This document shows positions 1 through 6,483 of a stretch of DNA of 64,000 nucleotides, in pieces. The position numbers and the translations under genes are program-made. Below the pieces are notes generated by a model that was given only the letters and a program-made list of their open reading frames with translations, was not told where the DNA came from and ran no database searches. The DNA lies in the IMG/VR virus record IMGVR_UViG_3300034524_000090, positions 1 to 64,000 of that record; one strand, written 5' to 3'. How positions within the stretch are numbered: the first letter of the stretch is position 1; every line of letters begins with the position of its first letter. This stretch comes from a virus.

Positions 1-254
1 TCTTCCATTGCCCATAAAAAGGCTTTAGCAACTGCTTCTTTACGGCTATTTCCTATAAATTTTTTCGATAAAAGCGGTTCAAGTTCATTTACAAAGTAAT
101 TCATTCGGTTTAATACACATTCATAATGATTTGGACTGATAACTACAATATCAGAATAATACCCATATTGTTCTAGTCTTGATAACATATAATCCAAGGG
201 AGGTATGTTATTATATCCATACTCTTGTAATTTTAATAATAATTCTTCTGTCAT
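1..254 (-). CDS. hypothetical phage protein, C-terminus cut by the window edge
   Basis: A leftward reading frame starts with ATG at 254 (MTEELLLKLQEYGY...) behind an AAAGGAAT ribosome binding site and stays open for 84 codons until it runs off the window. It contains a DIVVISPNHYECVLNRM stretch and ends in view with KEAVAKAFLWAMEE. The family is not recognised. The last visible part resembles the closing helix of small phage ABA-sandwich-type proteins, which is only an impression. It is probably the downstream end of the leftward transcript that carries the methyltransferase. Confidence 0.6.
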   Translation of the reverse strand, partial: MTEELLLKLQEYGYNNIPPLDYMLSRLEQYGYYSDIVVISPNHYECVLNRMNYFVNELEPLLSKKFIGNSRKEAVAKAFLWAME

Positions 255-353
255 CTCTTTATTCCTTTCTTTTTTTGGTATATTTTCATAGCTCTTAATC
301 TTGAAAAATCACGTTTTGTATTAGATATTTTTTACTCCTCGCTTTTAATTCTT

Positions 354-1151
354 TTACATCTCGCTTTTATTCTTACAACATTTATCAATTTCGCGTATAG
401 CAGTACCGATAACGTAAGGTATCAAGGGTATTACCGCATTTCCCAATGCTTGTATCCTTTCTTTCCAAAATGACGGTTTTTCTAATATTGTTCTGGGAGG
501 TTCCCAGTCATATTGTTCGCATCCTAATGGGGCAGGCCAGTTATACAAGTCCATCCAACAGGCAAGCCCATTAGCGATTCCACCCAATCGGGATTCAATC
601 TCCCCTTTGTTGCATCCGGTAACCTGTCTCGCTTGATCGACTCCCCCTTCCAGTCTCTTGCCTGCGGCGTGGGCCACAACCCATACCCTATCTCTCCTGT
701 GCGGGGCATTGACGGCGCAAGCTGGAATAATAAACGTTGCTGTTTCGTAGCCTTCACTTTCCAAGTCAGATAGCACAGTGTCGAGTGCCAGATTGACGAT
801 TCCAGCAACATTCTCACCAAGCACCCAACGGGGCCTGAGAGCTTTAATGACTCTAAACATTTCAGGCCAGAAGTAACGGTCATCTGCCGTGCCTCGACGC
901 TTCCCGGCTGTGGAGAAGGGTTGGCAGGGAAATCCCCCGCAAATAAGGTCAACTGGTTCGAGTTCATCAGGTTTCACCTCTCGTATATCTCCATATTTGG
1001 GTACTTCAGGCCAGTATTTCTGCAATACTTTGCGACAAAACTCGTCTATTTCCACCTGCCAAGCTATTTCCATTCCAGCCAATTGCAGGCCGTAATCCAT
1101 TGCCCCAATGCCACTGAATAAACTTCCTACATACATCTTTCTATTCTTCAT
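354..1151 (-). CDS. C5-cytosine DNA methyltransferase (Dcm family)
   Basis: Transfers a methyl group from S-adenosylmethionine to C5 of cytosine in DNA, probably to protect phage DNA from host restriction. From the start at 1151 (MKNRKMYVG) the protein has 265 residues with the motifs in order: SAM-binding LFSGIGAMDYGLQ (about 11-23), catalytic GGFPCQPFS with Cys76, GENV (about 112-115), RRDRVWV (about 152-158), a short target-recognition region and the final ALGNAVIPLIPYVIG. The start overlaps the stop of the upstream zinc-ribbon gene by 11 nt, which suggests translational coupling; Met at 1136 is an alternative. The central part is visibly richer in G+C than its neighbours, which suggests recent acquisition. 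Another frame of the same strand (524-967) also looks protein-coding. Confidence 0.93.
   Translation of the reverse strand: MKNRKMYVGSLFSGIGAMDYGLQLAGMEIAWQVEIDEFCRKVLQKYWPEVPKYGDIREVKPDELEPVDLICGGFPCQPFSTAGKRRGTADDRYFWPEMFRVIKALRPRWVLGENVAGIVNLALDTVLSDLESEGYETATFIIPACAVNAPHRRDRVWVVAHAAGKRLEGGVDQARQVTGCNKGEIESRLGGIANGLACWMDLYNWPAPLGCEQYDWEPPRTILEKPSFWKERIQALGNAVIPLIPYVIGTAIREIDKCCKNKSEM
524..967 (-). CDS. possible dual-coding frame inside the cytosine methyltransferase gene
   Basis: A 147-residue frame lies entirely inside the methyltransferase gene on the same strand. Its product is Pro/Trp-rich and ordered, with LTLFAGDFPANPSPQPGS near the start, RLLFQLAPSMPRTG and LWPTPQARDWKG in the middle and LNPDWVESLMGLPVGWT at the end. 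From memory, proteins with these blocks are often annotated at or over phage cytosine-methyltransferase genes, so this may be a real overprinted gene rather than a shadow. No strong ribosome binding site is seen at its ATG. It could equally be a side effect of conserved methyltransferase codons. Confidence 0.35.
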   Translation of the reverse strand: MNSNQLTLFAGDFPANPSPQPGSVEARQMTVTSGLKCLESLKLSGPVGCLVRMLLESSIWHSTLCYLTWKVKATKQQRLLFQLAPSMPRTGEIGYGLWPTPQARDWKGESIKRDRLPDATKGRLNPDWVESLMGLPVGWTCITGLPH

Positions 1152-1437
1152 CCTTCCACCCACAAAATGGGCAACGATATTCAACCATCGGCTCATAAGC
1201 AGGAAATCCAAAATGTTCTCCACGATTTTCTTTATAAATTCTTTGTTCTAATTGGGTAAAACATTGTGGACACAAATAATTTTCAAATGCCATTTCTTCT
1301 ATTGTGATCAATAAATCTTCGCCAAAACGACTGCCTTTATATTTTATTTCTTCGGCTAAACGTCTTAATGATAAAAAAGCATCCTGGGTTTCTTCTATAT
1401 CCATATAAACCTCAATAAGATCATATAACATTGACAT
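1141..1437 (-). CDS. small zinc-ribbon protein of unknown function
   Basis: This 98-residue protein has a helical N-terminal half and two CxxC knuckles, CPQC (about residue 57) and CPFC near the C-terminus, spaced like a zinc ribbon. Zinc binding is inferred from the cysteines; the function is unknown. A second Met two codons in is an alternative start. Its stop codon overlaps the start of the cytosine methyltransferase, so both are probably translated from one leftward mRNA. Confidence 0.7.
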   Translation of the reverse strand: MSMLYDLIEVYMDIEETQDAFLSLRRLAEEIKYKGSRFGEDLLITIEEMAFENYLCPQCFTQLEQRIYKENRGEHFGFPAYEPMVEYRCPFCGWKDEE

Positions 1438-1467
1438 TATATAACCCCCTTACAACTTTAATATAGA

Positions 1468-1845
1468 CTACTTTTTATCGTTTGTCAATATGGTTTTTGT
1501 TGTTTTTTTGTTGTTTATCTGGTCAAAATATAGTTCTTTTAGTTGTTCTGGTCTTATTCCTTCCCATAGCCCATTATCAACTAAAGTAATAAACAATAAA
1601 TGTGTTAATCCGATTAAAAATAAATTAGGTGGGCTTTTTTTGATTATACCCATTTCTTTCAGTTTAGCAACAGATAGATTAATAAGATGGTAAAGAAGAA
1701 GATAGTCCTGTTCTACTTCGCTTAAAGTGTCTTTCATAATAATCTCTTTAGCTTTAAAATCAATATACCCAAATCCCTGATCTAGATCTTTTTTTATAAT
1801 AGAATATTTTTCTTGTTGAGCAAAATTTATCTCTTTTATTAACAC
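1468..1845 (-). CDS. hypothetical protein, possibly a degenerate metallopeptidase-like fold
   Basis: The GTG at 1845 is preferred because GGAGG lies 7-8 nt upstream; an in-frame GTG at 1854 overlaps that site. The product is about 125 residues. The segment GYIDFKAKEIIMKDTLSEVE followed by DYLLLYHLINLSV has the layout of ImmA/IrrE-like or minimal metallopeptidase domains, but the HExxH motif is replaced by YHLIN, so catalysis is not expected. This resemblance is weak. A good promoter (1866-1894) lies just upstream, so this is likely the first gene of the leftward transcript that ends with the methyltransferase. Confidence 0.6.
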   Translation of the reverse strand: MLIKEINFAQQEKYSIIKKDLDQGFGYIDFKAKEIIMKDTLSEVEQDYLLLYHLINLSVAKLKEMGIIKKSPPNLFLIGLTHLLFITLVDNGLWEGIRPEQLKELYFDQINNKKTTKTILTNDKK

Positions 1846-1865
1846 TATTAACACCTCCAGATAAT

Positions 1866-1894
1866 ATTATACAATACAACTCAATACTTTGCAA
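1866..1894 (-). promoter_or_regulatory. sigma-A-type promoter for the leftward methyltransferase transcript
   Basis: Read on the minus strand, TTGCAA (1894-1889), a 17-nt spacer and a perfect TATAAT (1871-1866) stand about 20 nt before the start of the 125-residue gene, leaving a very short leader containing only the ribosome binding site. Confidence 0.65.
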
Positions 1895-1926
1895 TATTTT
1901 ATTTACGATATTTACGATTTGTTTAC

Positions 1927-1958
1927 AAAAAAACCAGTCTGATCAATACAGACTGGTT
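1927..1958 (-). terminator. Rho-independent terminator of the leftward glycosylase transcript
   Basis: A perfect 10-bp inverted repeat, AACCAGTCTG and CAGACTGGTT with a 7-nt loop, begins at the stop codon of the uracil-DNA glycosylase and is followed, on the minus strand, by seven T residues. It separates the glycosylase transcript from the methyltransferase transcript. Confidence 0.88.
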
Positions 1959-2586
1959 AAAAAGAAAAAAGTATATCTTTGACTTCAATTAAGAATGATA
2001 ATATTTTAGGTTCTATTTTTCTATTCCTTAAAACATAGCTTGGATGGGGCAAAGGAACTATTAATACTTTTTGTCTTTTAATTTGTGTTATATATATGTT
2101 GCCTAAGACTTTAGTTATGGTCGTTATATTATTGCCCAAAAAAAGTTTTGCCGCTTCGGTACCAAAAAGAATAATTAATTTAGGAATTTTTATAGTGGCA
2201 AATTCTATATATTTCCATCTAGAACATATCTCAATTTCTTCTTGAGTCGGCGGCCTATTTTTAGCCGTATAACACATTATAGTGTTTGTAATATATACTT
2301 CTGATCTATCCAAACCTAAATAAGATAAATATTTAGTAACTAATTTCCCGCTCGGAGCCTCAAAATAAAAAGGTTTATTGTGTTTATCTTCTAAAAAACC
2401 TGGGTTTCTGCCAACTACTATAGCTTTAGGTTCAATAGGCCCCAAAGGAGGAACGGGTTTCGTGCATTCTAAACGTGCCTTACAATGGGAACAATTTTTG
2501 ATCATGCCTCGCAATTGCAATAAATCAACACAAAAACAACTACCGTCAAAAAACGGCAACCTTTCGACTTGAATAAGTTGAAGCAT
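1957..2586 (-). CDS. uracil-DNA glycosylase, family 4-like
   Basis: Removes uracil from DNA. The 209-residue protein shows the family-4 layout: an N-terminal CSHC knuckle with a further Cys (iron-sulfur ligands in this family), the motif GRNPGFLEDKHNKPF corresponding to the usual GExPG.xED water-activating loop, a CYTAKNRPPTQEEIEIC pair matching the second pair of cluster cysteines, and the C-terminal HPS motif in PLPHPSYVLRN. The N-terminal stretch of about 25 residues before the first cysteines is unusual. It is the last gene of its transcript, with the terminator at its stop codon. Together with the phage dUTPase it suggests that uracil is kept out of phage DNA. Confidence 0.88.
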   Translation of the reverse strand: MLQLIQVERLPFFDGSCFCVDLLQLRGMIKNCSHCKARLECTKPVPPLGPIEPKAIVVGRNPGFLEDKHNKPFYFEAPSGKLVTKYLSYLGLDRSEVYITNTIMCYTAKNRPPTQEEIEICSRWKYIEFATIKIPKLIILFGTEAAKLFLGNNITTITKVLGNIYITQIKRQKVLIVPLPHPSYVLRNRKIEPKILSFLIEVKDILFSF

Positions 2587-2605
2587 AAAATAAACAACCC
2601 TACCC

Positions 2606-2746
2606 CTACGGCTTCAAGGCAAAAATTATCTCTTTAGCTTTTTGTTGGGCTTTATTGCAGTTACCTATAGTCCAAGTCTCAATACCCGAACAAAATTTCT
2701 CCCAAAGATAATTTTTCTTTTTACAGTTGACACAAATAGAATGCAT
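2606..2746 (-). CDS. 46-residue Cys-rich protein
   Basis: ATG at 2746 is preceded by AGGTAGGT. The product MHSICVNCKKKNYLW... has a CVNC knuckle and two later Cys (FCSG, GNC), enough for a small metal-binding fold. Its function is unknown. It lies between two genes of the same leftward transcript with normal spacing, which is the main reason to call it. Confidence 0.55.
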   Translation of the reverse strand: MHSICVNCKKKNYLWEKFCSGIETWTIGNCNKAQQKAKEIIFALKP

Positions 2747-2775
2747 ATTAGCACCTACCTAAAAAAATATTTAAT

Positions 2776-2925
2776 CTAATTAACACACCAATACAAATTT
2801 TCTTGTTCTATTTTTCTTACCCATTCGTCTACAGGTATCCAATCATAACAGTAACTACCATTATCCTTTATTTTCTTATAATCGTCTTTACAATTATTTA
2901 CACAGACTTTACACAAATCATTCAT
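2776..2925 (-). CDS. 49-residue Cys-rich protein
   Basis: The frame runs from ATG at 2925 (MNDLCKVCVNNCKDDY...) to TAG at 2776. Five Cys include a CKVC knuckle and a following NNC, followed by a Trp-rich C-terminus. An upstream in-frame ATG (MVGFIMND) near an AAAGG site is an alternative start. It resembles its neighbour at 2606-2746 in size and in placing a CxxC near the N-terminus, perhaps a pair of small zinc proteins. Function unknown. Confidence 0.55.
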   Translation of the reverse strand: MNDLCKVCVNNCKDDYKKIKDNGSYCYDWIPVDEWVRKIEQENLYWCVN

Positions 2926-2951
2926 AATAAAACCAACCATTTCCTTTCCCT

Positions 2952-3242
2952 TTAATCATCGACAGGCTCTTTATCGACTGAATTGTTTACTTGTTTCTCT
3001 TTTGGAGGCAAAGCTCCTAAACGTCTTAAAAGCGTAGTTGGCTTAAAAGGCGACATAAAAACATGACCAGTATCAAGGATAACTACTGATTTACGTTTTT
3101 TATTGCGTGTTACAAGAAAAAACTTGTTTTCTTTATCAGCCAAAGCTACTGTCCTTCTTGCAATACTATAATTAGGCGGCATTATAGTAACACATCTGTC
3201 CATATCTACATACACATCAGGCCCTACCTGAATAAAACGCAT
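2952..3242 (-). CDS. RemA/RemB-like DNA-binding regulator (DUF370 type)
   Basis: The 96-residue product matches the layout of RemA and RemB, small Firmicutes regulators that bind DNA as rings. It begins MRFIQVGPDVYVDMDRCVTI like RemB-type proteins, continues with a pattern of the RemA type (P-N-Y-S-I-A-R-R then an Ala-rich turn), and carries the family hallmark KRKSVVILDTGHVFMSP followed by TTLLRRL. The tail is charged and Lys-rich. RemA in Bacillus activates biofilm and osmoprotection operons; here it may regulate phage or host transcription. Its start overlaps the stop of the RuvC-like gene by one base. The assignment is by eye and would need a profile search. Confidence 0.65.
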   Translation of the reverse strand: MRFIQVGPDVYVDMDRCVTIMPPNYSIARRTVALADKENKFFLVTRNKKRKSVVILDTGHVFMSPFKPTTLLRRLGALPPKEKQVNNSVDKEPVDD

Positions 3243-3784
3243 TATCTCATCCCCGTTTCAATAAATAGATTATCAATAATATTTTGTTGAGTCTTATTTA
3301 ATTTTAATTCTTTTATTAAATCTGGTTTAATTTTACATAAACCGATTAGGGCTAATACGTAAGCATCAGCTAAATCACTATGATTAAATTCTATGCCCCA
3401 ATTTTTAAATACACTTAACATAATTAGGTCTTTATTAGCTTTTCCACTACCCGTAGCGAATAATTTTGCTCTTTTTGGCGGCACTACAGTAAAAGCTATT
3501 TTTTGATTATATACTATAAGTCTTATTACCCCTCCTACTTCGCCCAACTGATGGGCTTGAAAAGGTTTCCCATAGGCATAACCTTCAATCACGCATAAAT
3601 CAGGATTAAATTCTTTAAAAATCATTAATACACGATTATAGATTTGCCAAAGACGTTCTGTTCCTGATGTTTGTGGCTTAAATATCTCGCTTAATAAAAT
3701 ATTGTGTGGCGAATCTAAAATAACAATACCAGAATGATTAAGGGCTAGATCAAGCCCCATTGCAACTTTATTATTGCCCATCAA
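3242..3784 (-). CDS. RuvC-like Holliday junction resolvase
   Basis: A 180-residue RNase H-fold nuclease that would cut four-way DNA junctions during phage recombination or before packaging. Visible motifs are the first strand MGLDLALNHSGI with catalytic Asp12, VIEGYAYG with Glu67, the basic loop VPPKRAKLFATGSGKANKD, and HSDLADAYVLA supplying the last acidic pair (Asp137, Asp140). This is the phage-type RuvC arrangement and full length. It sits between the P-loop ATPase and the RemA-like gene in a tightly packed leftward transcript. Confidence 0.88.
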   Translation of the reverse strand: MMGNNKVAMGLDLALNHSGIVILDSPHNILLSEIFKPQTSGTERLWQIYNRVLMIFKEFNPDLCVIEGYAYGKPFQAHQLGEVGGVIRLIVYNQKIAFTVVPPKRAKLFATGSGKANKDLIMLSVFKNWGIEFNHSDLADAYVLALIGLCKIKPDLIKELKLNKTQQNIIDNLFIETGMR

Positions 3785-3792
3785 TATTCTAC

Positions 3793-4344
3793 CTACTTTT
3801 CAATTTGTTCCACAAAGGTTACAGCCTGTTTCAATCTTGAATCTAAATCACCACGCAAAATAACAACAGGAACAGATTGTAATTGTATTAGAGTATGCAT
3901 AATTAAACCTTCAACGAGATTTCTGCACTGCTCACATTGAAACCTAAAACCGTCATTTTCAACTGGAAATTCAATAGGCAAGAAAAAGATAACATCATAA
4001 CCTGTTTCAGCATGAGCAATTACCTTCTCATAGATACGAGAAAGGTTTATATAATTACATAACCCATAGATACTCCAATACGCATAATTATCTATAACTG
4101 TCCTATCTGAAACAAAACCATTGATATGTTTAATTTCTTCGGCAATTTGGTTTGCCAAAACATTACTTTGAAATTCTAATGCCAATTGCTTGTTTTCAAA
4201 TAAAGGGTCAAGTTGTTCTAGTTGCATTTTCTTTGCTATGTTACGTGCGACTTCTTCAATCAAGGGAAGTTCTAATGTGTCTGCAAGTTTTTTTGCCAAA
4301 ACACTTTTTCCTGTACCATGACTACCTGCTATTCCTATCCGCAT
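3793..4344 (-). CDS. P-loop ATPase/kinase, NadR- or AAA_28-like
   Basis: The 183-residue protein starts MRIGIAGSHGTGKSVLAKKL, a textbook Walker A motif (GSHGTGKS), followed by helical segments, FVSDRTVIDNYAYW (a kinase-like DR motif) and DVIFFLPIEFPVENDGFR. This layout is typical of the NadR/thymidylate-kinase-like phage ATPases. The substrate is not evident; nucleotide or nicotinamide-related phosphorylation is possible. The start overlaps the upstream membrane protein gene by 23 nt. Confidence 0.8.
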   Translation of the reverse strand: MRIGIAGSHGTGKSVLAKKLADTLELPLIEEVARNIAKKMQLEQLDPLFENKQLALEFQSNVLANQIAEEIKHINGFVSDRTVIDNYAYWSIYGLCNYINLSRIYEKVIAHAETGYDVIFFLPIEFPVENDGFRFQCEQCRNLVEGLIMHTLIQLQSVPVVILRGDLDSRLKQAVTFVEQIEK

Positions 4345-4603
4345 TTACATTATTCTCCCCTTGTTTTTCTTTGTCTTGCAAAACATAATAAGTCACTACA
4401 AAGTTATTTATAAGTTTATTAATAAAAGTCTCCGCCATTGTCGTTAAAGTAAAGACCCAAATAAAATAAATTATTGTCACGCCTAATGTTAGACCGAAAA
4501 TACTAATCGGGTTAAGACCGTTTATAATCAATAAGTTGAGTGTTTTAATTATAACGAAAACACATATTAGAAATACCGAAAATATCAAACTTAACCACAA
4601 CAT
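4322..4603 (-). CDS. small membrane protein with two transmembrane helices
   Basis: The 93-residue product has two hydrophobic segments (about residues 1-29 and 33-58) and a charged, Asn-rich tail (DKEKQGENNVNADRNSR). No family is recognised. It could act at the host membrane, for example in exclusion. It is in the leftward transcript and overlaps the ATPase start. Confidence 0.65.
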   Translation of the reverse strand: MLWLSLIFSVFLICVFVIIKTLNLLIINGLNPISIFGLTLGVTIIYFIWVFTLTTMAETFINKLINNFVVTYYVLQDKEKQGENNVNADRNSR

Positions 4604-4644
4604 GCCTTTGTAAACTCCTTTTCTGCTTTTCTGTTTTTCTGTTT

Positions 4645-4857
4645 TTACAGATATTCTTCAGGATCGAAAACCCAATAATTTTTTGCAATAATAATTTGAT
4701 TGCCGTTTGTTTTAATGGCTATCGTATTACCGCTTGTTATCCATGTACCAGGAGTATCTGAAATTAATTCTTGCACCCATTCATTGATTTTCGCATCAGA
4801 AATATCAATACCACTAACTCTATCAAAGTCATTCGGAAACTCTGGCACAAGTTTCAA
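4645..4857 (-). CDS. hypothetical protein, first gene of the leftward transcript
   Basis: A TTG start at 4857 is chosen because a perfect AAGGAGGT lies 8 nt upstream. The 70-residue acidic product (MKLVPEFPNDFDR...) has GTWITSGNTIAIKTNGNQIII, which looks like a short beta-sheet protein. No family is recognised. Confidence 0.6.
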   Translation of the reverse strand: MKLVPEFPNDFDRVSGIDISDAKINEWVQELISDTPGTWITSGNTIAIKTNGNQIIIAKNYWVFDPEEYL

Positions 4858-4997
4858 AACAGTTACCTCCTTGATTTTTTAACTTTGGTATTTAATTTAC
4901 TTTGACTCTTTTCGACATTTTTTACTGCGATTTAACAAAATTATTTTTGTGTAATAATATACACCTCCATTTTTGTTTTTTTAGGAAGAGGGGGATC

Positions 4998-5012
4998 AGG
5001 GAATAACTCAAA
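4998..5012. repeat. 15-nt direct repeat, left copy
   Basis: AGGGAATAACTCAAA occurs here and again at 7496-7510, flanking the sigma-like gene, the palindrome block and the recombinase gene. It could be an attachment-like core or a regulatory site shared by the two divergent transcripts. A chance match of this length in an AT-rich 64-kb window cannot be excluded. Confidence 0.4.
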
Positions 5013-5160
5013 TATAATAATATCACTTTTTTATTACCACGCAAGCCCTATTAAAACCTATTTTAGACTTTTTTGGTTGATTAATTATCGTTTTTTTGGT
5101 TTTTGATAACGTATCTTATTTTTTGCCCTTTTTTCTTTGTTTTTTGCATTAAATTACAAT

Positions 5161-5189
5161 TTGTATTTTGTCTAAATTTTTTGTATAAT
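5161..5189 (+). promoter_or_regulatory. promoter for the sigma-like gene
   Basis: TTGTAT, a 17-nt spacer and a perfect TATAAT stand about 45 nt before the start of the sigma-like gene. Confidence 0.6.
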
Positions 5190-5232
5190 TATCTACACAT
5201 ACTAAAATTTTTACCAACAGGAGGAATAATCA

Positions 5233-5721
5233 ATGTACGACTTTAATCAAATTATAGCAATTATTTCGCCTTATGTCAAGAGTTACCTTAAAAAAAAATG
5301 CAAAAAATATCGTCTAAATTTTAATGACACTTATGAGTATTTTTTATTGATTTTACTAGAGGAACTTGATAAAACTGGTAATTTTTCTGGTTTTTATCAA
5401 GTAAATATTAATAATTTATATCATACCGTTATGGGGCGTCTTAAAAAATACATTAGCGACAACATTCAATACCAAAAACACATAATTTTATCCGAAAATC
5501 TTGATAACGTAAAAAGCCACGATAAAGACTTTACGGAAGAAATTAACCTAAAAGCAGACTTAGAAAAAATCTTAACTCCCCTTGAGTTTTATATTGTCAA
5601 CATGAAATATAATCATGGGTTAACTAACACAGATTTGGCCCAAAACCTTGGACTTTCAGTCAGAACAATAGAACGCTACTTGGCTCAAATCAGAGAAAAA
5701 TTAAAAGACTATTTTGCGTGA
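5233..5721 (+). CDS. sigma-70-like / ECF-type small transcription factor
   Basis: A 162-residue protein with a helical N-terminal part resembling sigma region 2 and a C-terminal helix-turn-helix of the sigma region-4 type: GLTNTDLAQNLGLSVRTIER followed by YLAQIREKLKDYF. The start has an AGGAGG site 7 nt upstream and its own promoter. It may redirect host polymerase to phage late genes or control the adjacent recombinase. An ArpU- or Xpf-like phage late regulator is another label for the same fold. It stands alone between divergent and convergent neighbours. Confidence 0.75.
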   Translation: MYDFNQIIAIISPYVKSYLKKKCKKYRLNFNDTYEYFLLILLEELDKTGNFSGFYQVNINNLYHTVMGRLKKYISDNIQYQKHIILSENLDNVKSHDKDFTEEINLKADLEKILTPLEFYIVNMKYNHGLTNTDLAQNLGLSVRTIERYLAQIREKLKDYFA

Positions 5722-5744
5722 ATATTACCCCACCTTCTAGAATA

Positions 5745-5781
5745 CCCTTTAGAGCCTCATATTTGGCTTCTGAGGGGTTTT
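5745..5781 (+). terminator. imperfect terminator after the sigma-like gene
   Basis: A stem built from CCCT, AG and AGCC pairing with GGCT, CT and AGGG with small bulges is followed by GTTTT. It stands 24 nt after the stop codon of the sigma-like gene. Confidence 0.4.
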
Positions 5782-5950
5782 AAACTTTGGGGATATATGT
5801 TTATACCCCCCTGCGTTTTATTTAATTTTCTAGGGCATTTTAGAGGCCCTTGTATTCCGTGGGAACTTTCACATGCGGATTCTTTGTTTATGCAAGACTA
5901 ATTTTGGCTTTTACTTTTTCCCTTTCAACAGGAATTTTATGTAATAGGGG

Positions 5951-5972
5951 GTACGCCTCTTTTGAGGCGTAC
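5951..5972. repeat. perfect hairpin GTACGCCTC-TTTT-GAGGCGTAC
   Basis: A 9-bp perfect stem with a TTTT loop, the only GC-containing hairpin at the left edge of the palindrome block. It could be a terminator stem without a T tract or a DNA cruciform. Confidence 0.7.
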
Positions 5973-5978
5973 TTGTGC

Positions 5979-6031
5979 TTTATTAAATTCTATGGAGTAT
6001 TACGAAGTAATACGACATAGAATTTAATAAA
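5979..6031. repeat. nested palindrome with 16-bp perfect arms
   Basis: TTTATTAAATTCTATG (5979-5994) is the perfect reverse complement of 6016-6031. Inside lies a second hairpin, TATTAC-GAA-GTAATA (5998-6012). Confidence 0.85.
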
Positions 6032-6220
6032 ACTTCAAGTCTTATAAGACTCTATAAGACTTATAAAGGCTTATTATATTATATTATATATAGCCTTATT
6101 AGATCTTAGATCTTATACGTCAATAGATCTTATATGTCAGTATTAATATTTATAGACGTATATGTCTTTTTGTTTTTTTATTTTTTATTATTTTATTTTT
6201 TTATTTACCCAAGGTAAGTT

Positions 6221-6271
6221 TAATATATTAAGGCATTACTCCATTTCATTTCGTAATGCCTTAATATATTA
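6221..6271. repeat. palindrome with 19-bp perfect arms
   Basis: The arm at 6221-6239 (begins TAATATATTAAGG) is the perfect reverse complement of 6253-6271, with a 13-nt loop. It is followed 1 nt later by another large hairpin. Confidence 0.88.
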
Positions 6272-6272
6272 C

Positions 6273-6327
6273 ACATATCCCCAAGATATTACTTCGTAAT
6301 ATCTTGGCGATATGTTTTTTTTTTTTT
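6273..6327 (+). terminator. long hairpin followed by thirteen T residues
   Basis: ACATATC (6273-6279) and CCAAGATATTAC (6281-6292) pair with GTAATATCTTGG (6296-6307) and GATATGT (6309-6315), giving 19 bp with one C-C mismatch and a TTC loop. The following run of T residues gives it the look of a rightward Rho-independent terminator, although the stem is AT-rich. Confidence 0.6.
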
Positions 6328-6342
6328 AAGTTTATTAAGATC

Positions 6343-6381
6343 TATATGGCTTATTATATATTATAATATATAAGCCATATA
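6343..6381. repeat. palindrome TATATGGCTTAT / ATAAGCCATATA
   Basis: Twelve-base arms at 6343-6354 and 6370-6381 are perfect reverse complements around an AT-only loop. The next hairpin (6381-6405) begins at its last base, and GGCTTAT or AAGCC arms recur near 6068-6097 and 6427-6458. Confidence 0.8.
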
Positions 6382-6483
6382 AGTCTTATTAGATCTATAA
6401 GACTTATAAAATCTAGATCTATATAAGCCTTATTATTATATATTATATTATATAAGCCATATAGATCTTAATTGTGGATCTAA

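Larger units (their letters stand above)
4858..5232. other. divergent intergenic control region
   Basis: This 375-nt stretch separates the leftward genes from the rightward sigma-like gene. It holds one good rightward promoter (5161-5189) and one copy of a 15-nt repeat (4998-5012) that recurs at 7496-7510. No convincing leftward promoter was found by eye. A GGAGGTG on the minus strand near 4967 is not followed by a usable frame. Confidence 0.5.
5722..6483. repeat. 760-nt non-coding block packed with large palindromes
   Basis: No gene is seen between the sigma-like gene and the convergent recombinase gene. Instead there are at least eight inverted repeats, several perfect over 9 to 19 bp: 5951-5972, 5979-6031, 6037-6062, 6221-6271, 6273-6315, 6343-6381, 6381-6405 and 6415-6468. 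Some share modules: AAGTCTTAT with ATAAGACTT occurs in two hairpins, and GGCTTAT or AAGCC arms occur in three. AGATCTTA also repeats. Possible roles are a replication origin, a recombinase site, a palindromic mobile element cluster or transcription barriers. Confidence 0.85.

Noticed and set aside
4858-4940. Short minus-strand frame with NRSKKCRKESK
   Set aside because: Only about 13 codons from a TTG without a ribosome site; no support.
5951-6468. CRISPR array
   Set aside because: Repeats are palindromic, of unequal length and spacing, with no unique spacers.
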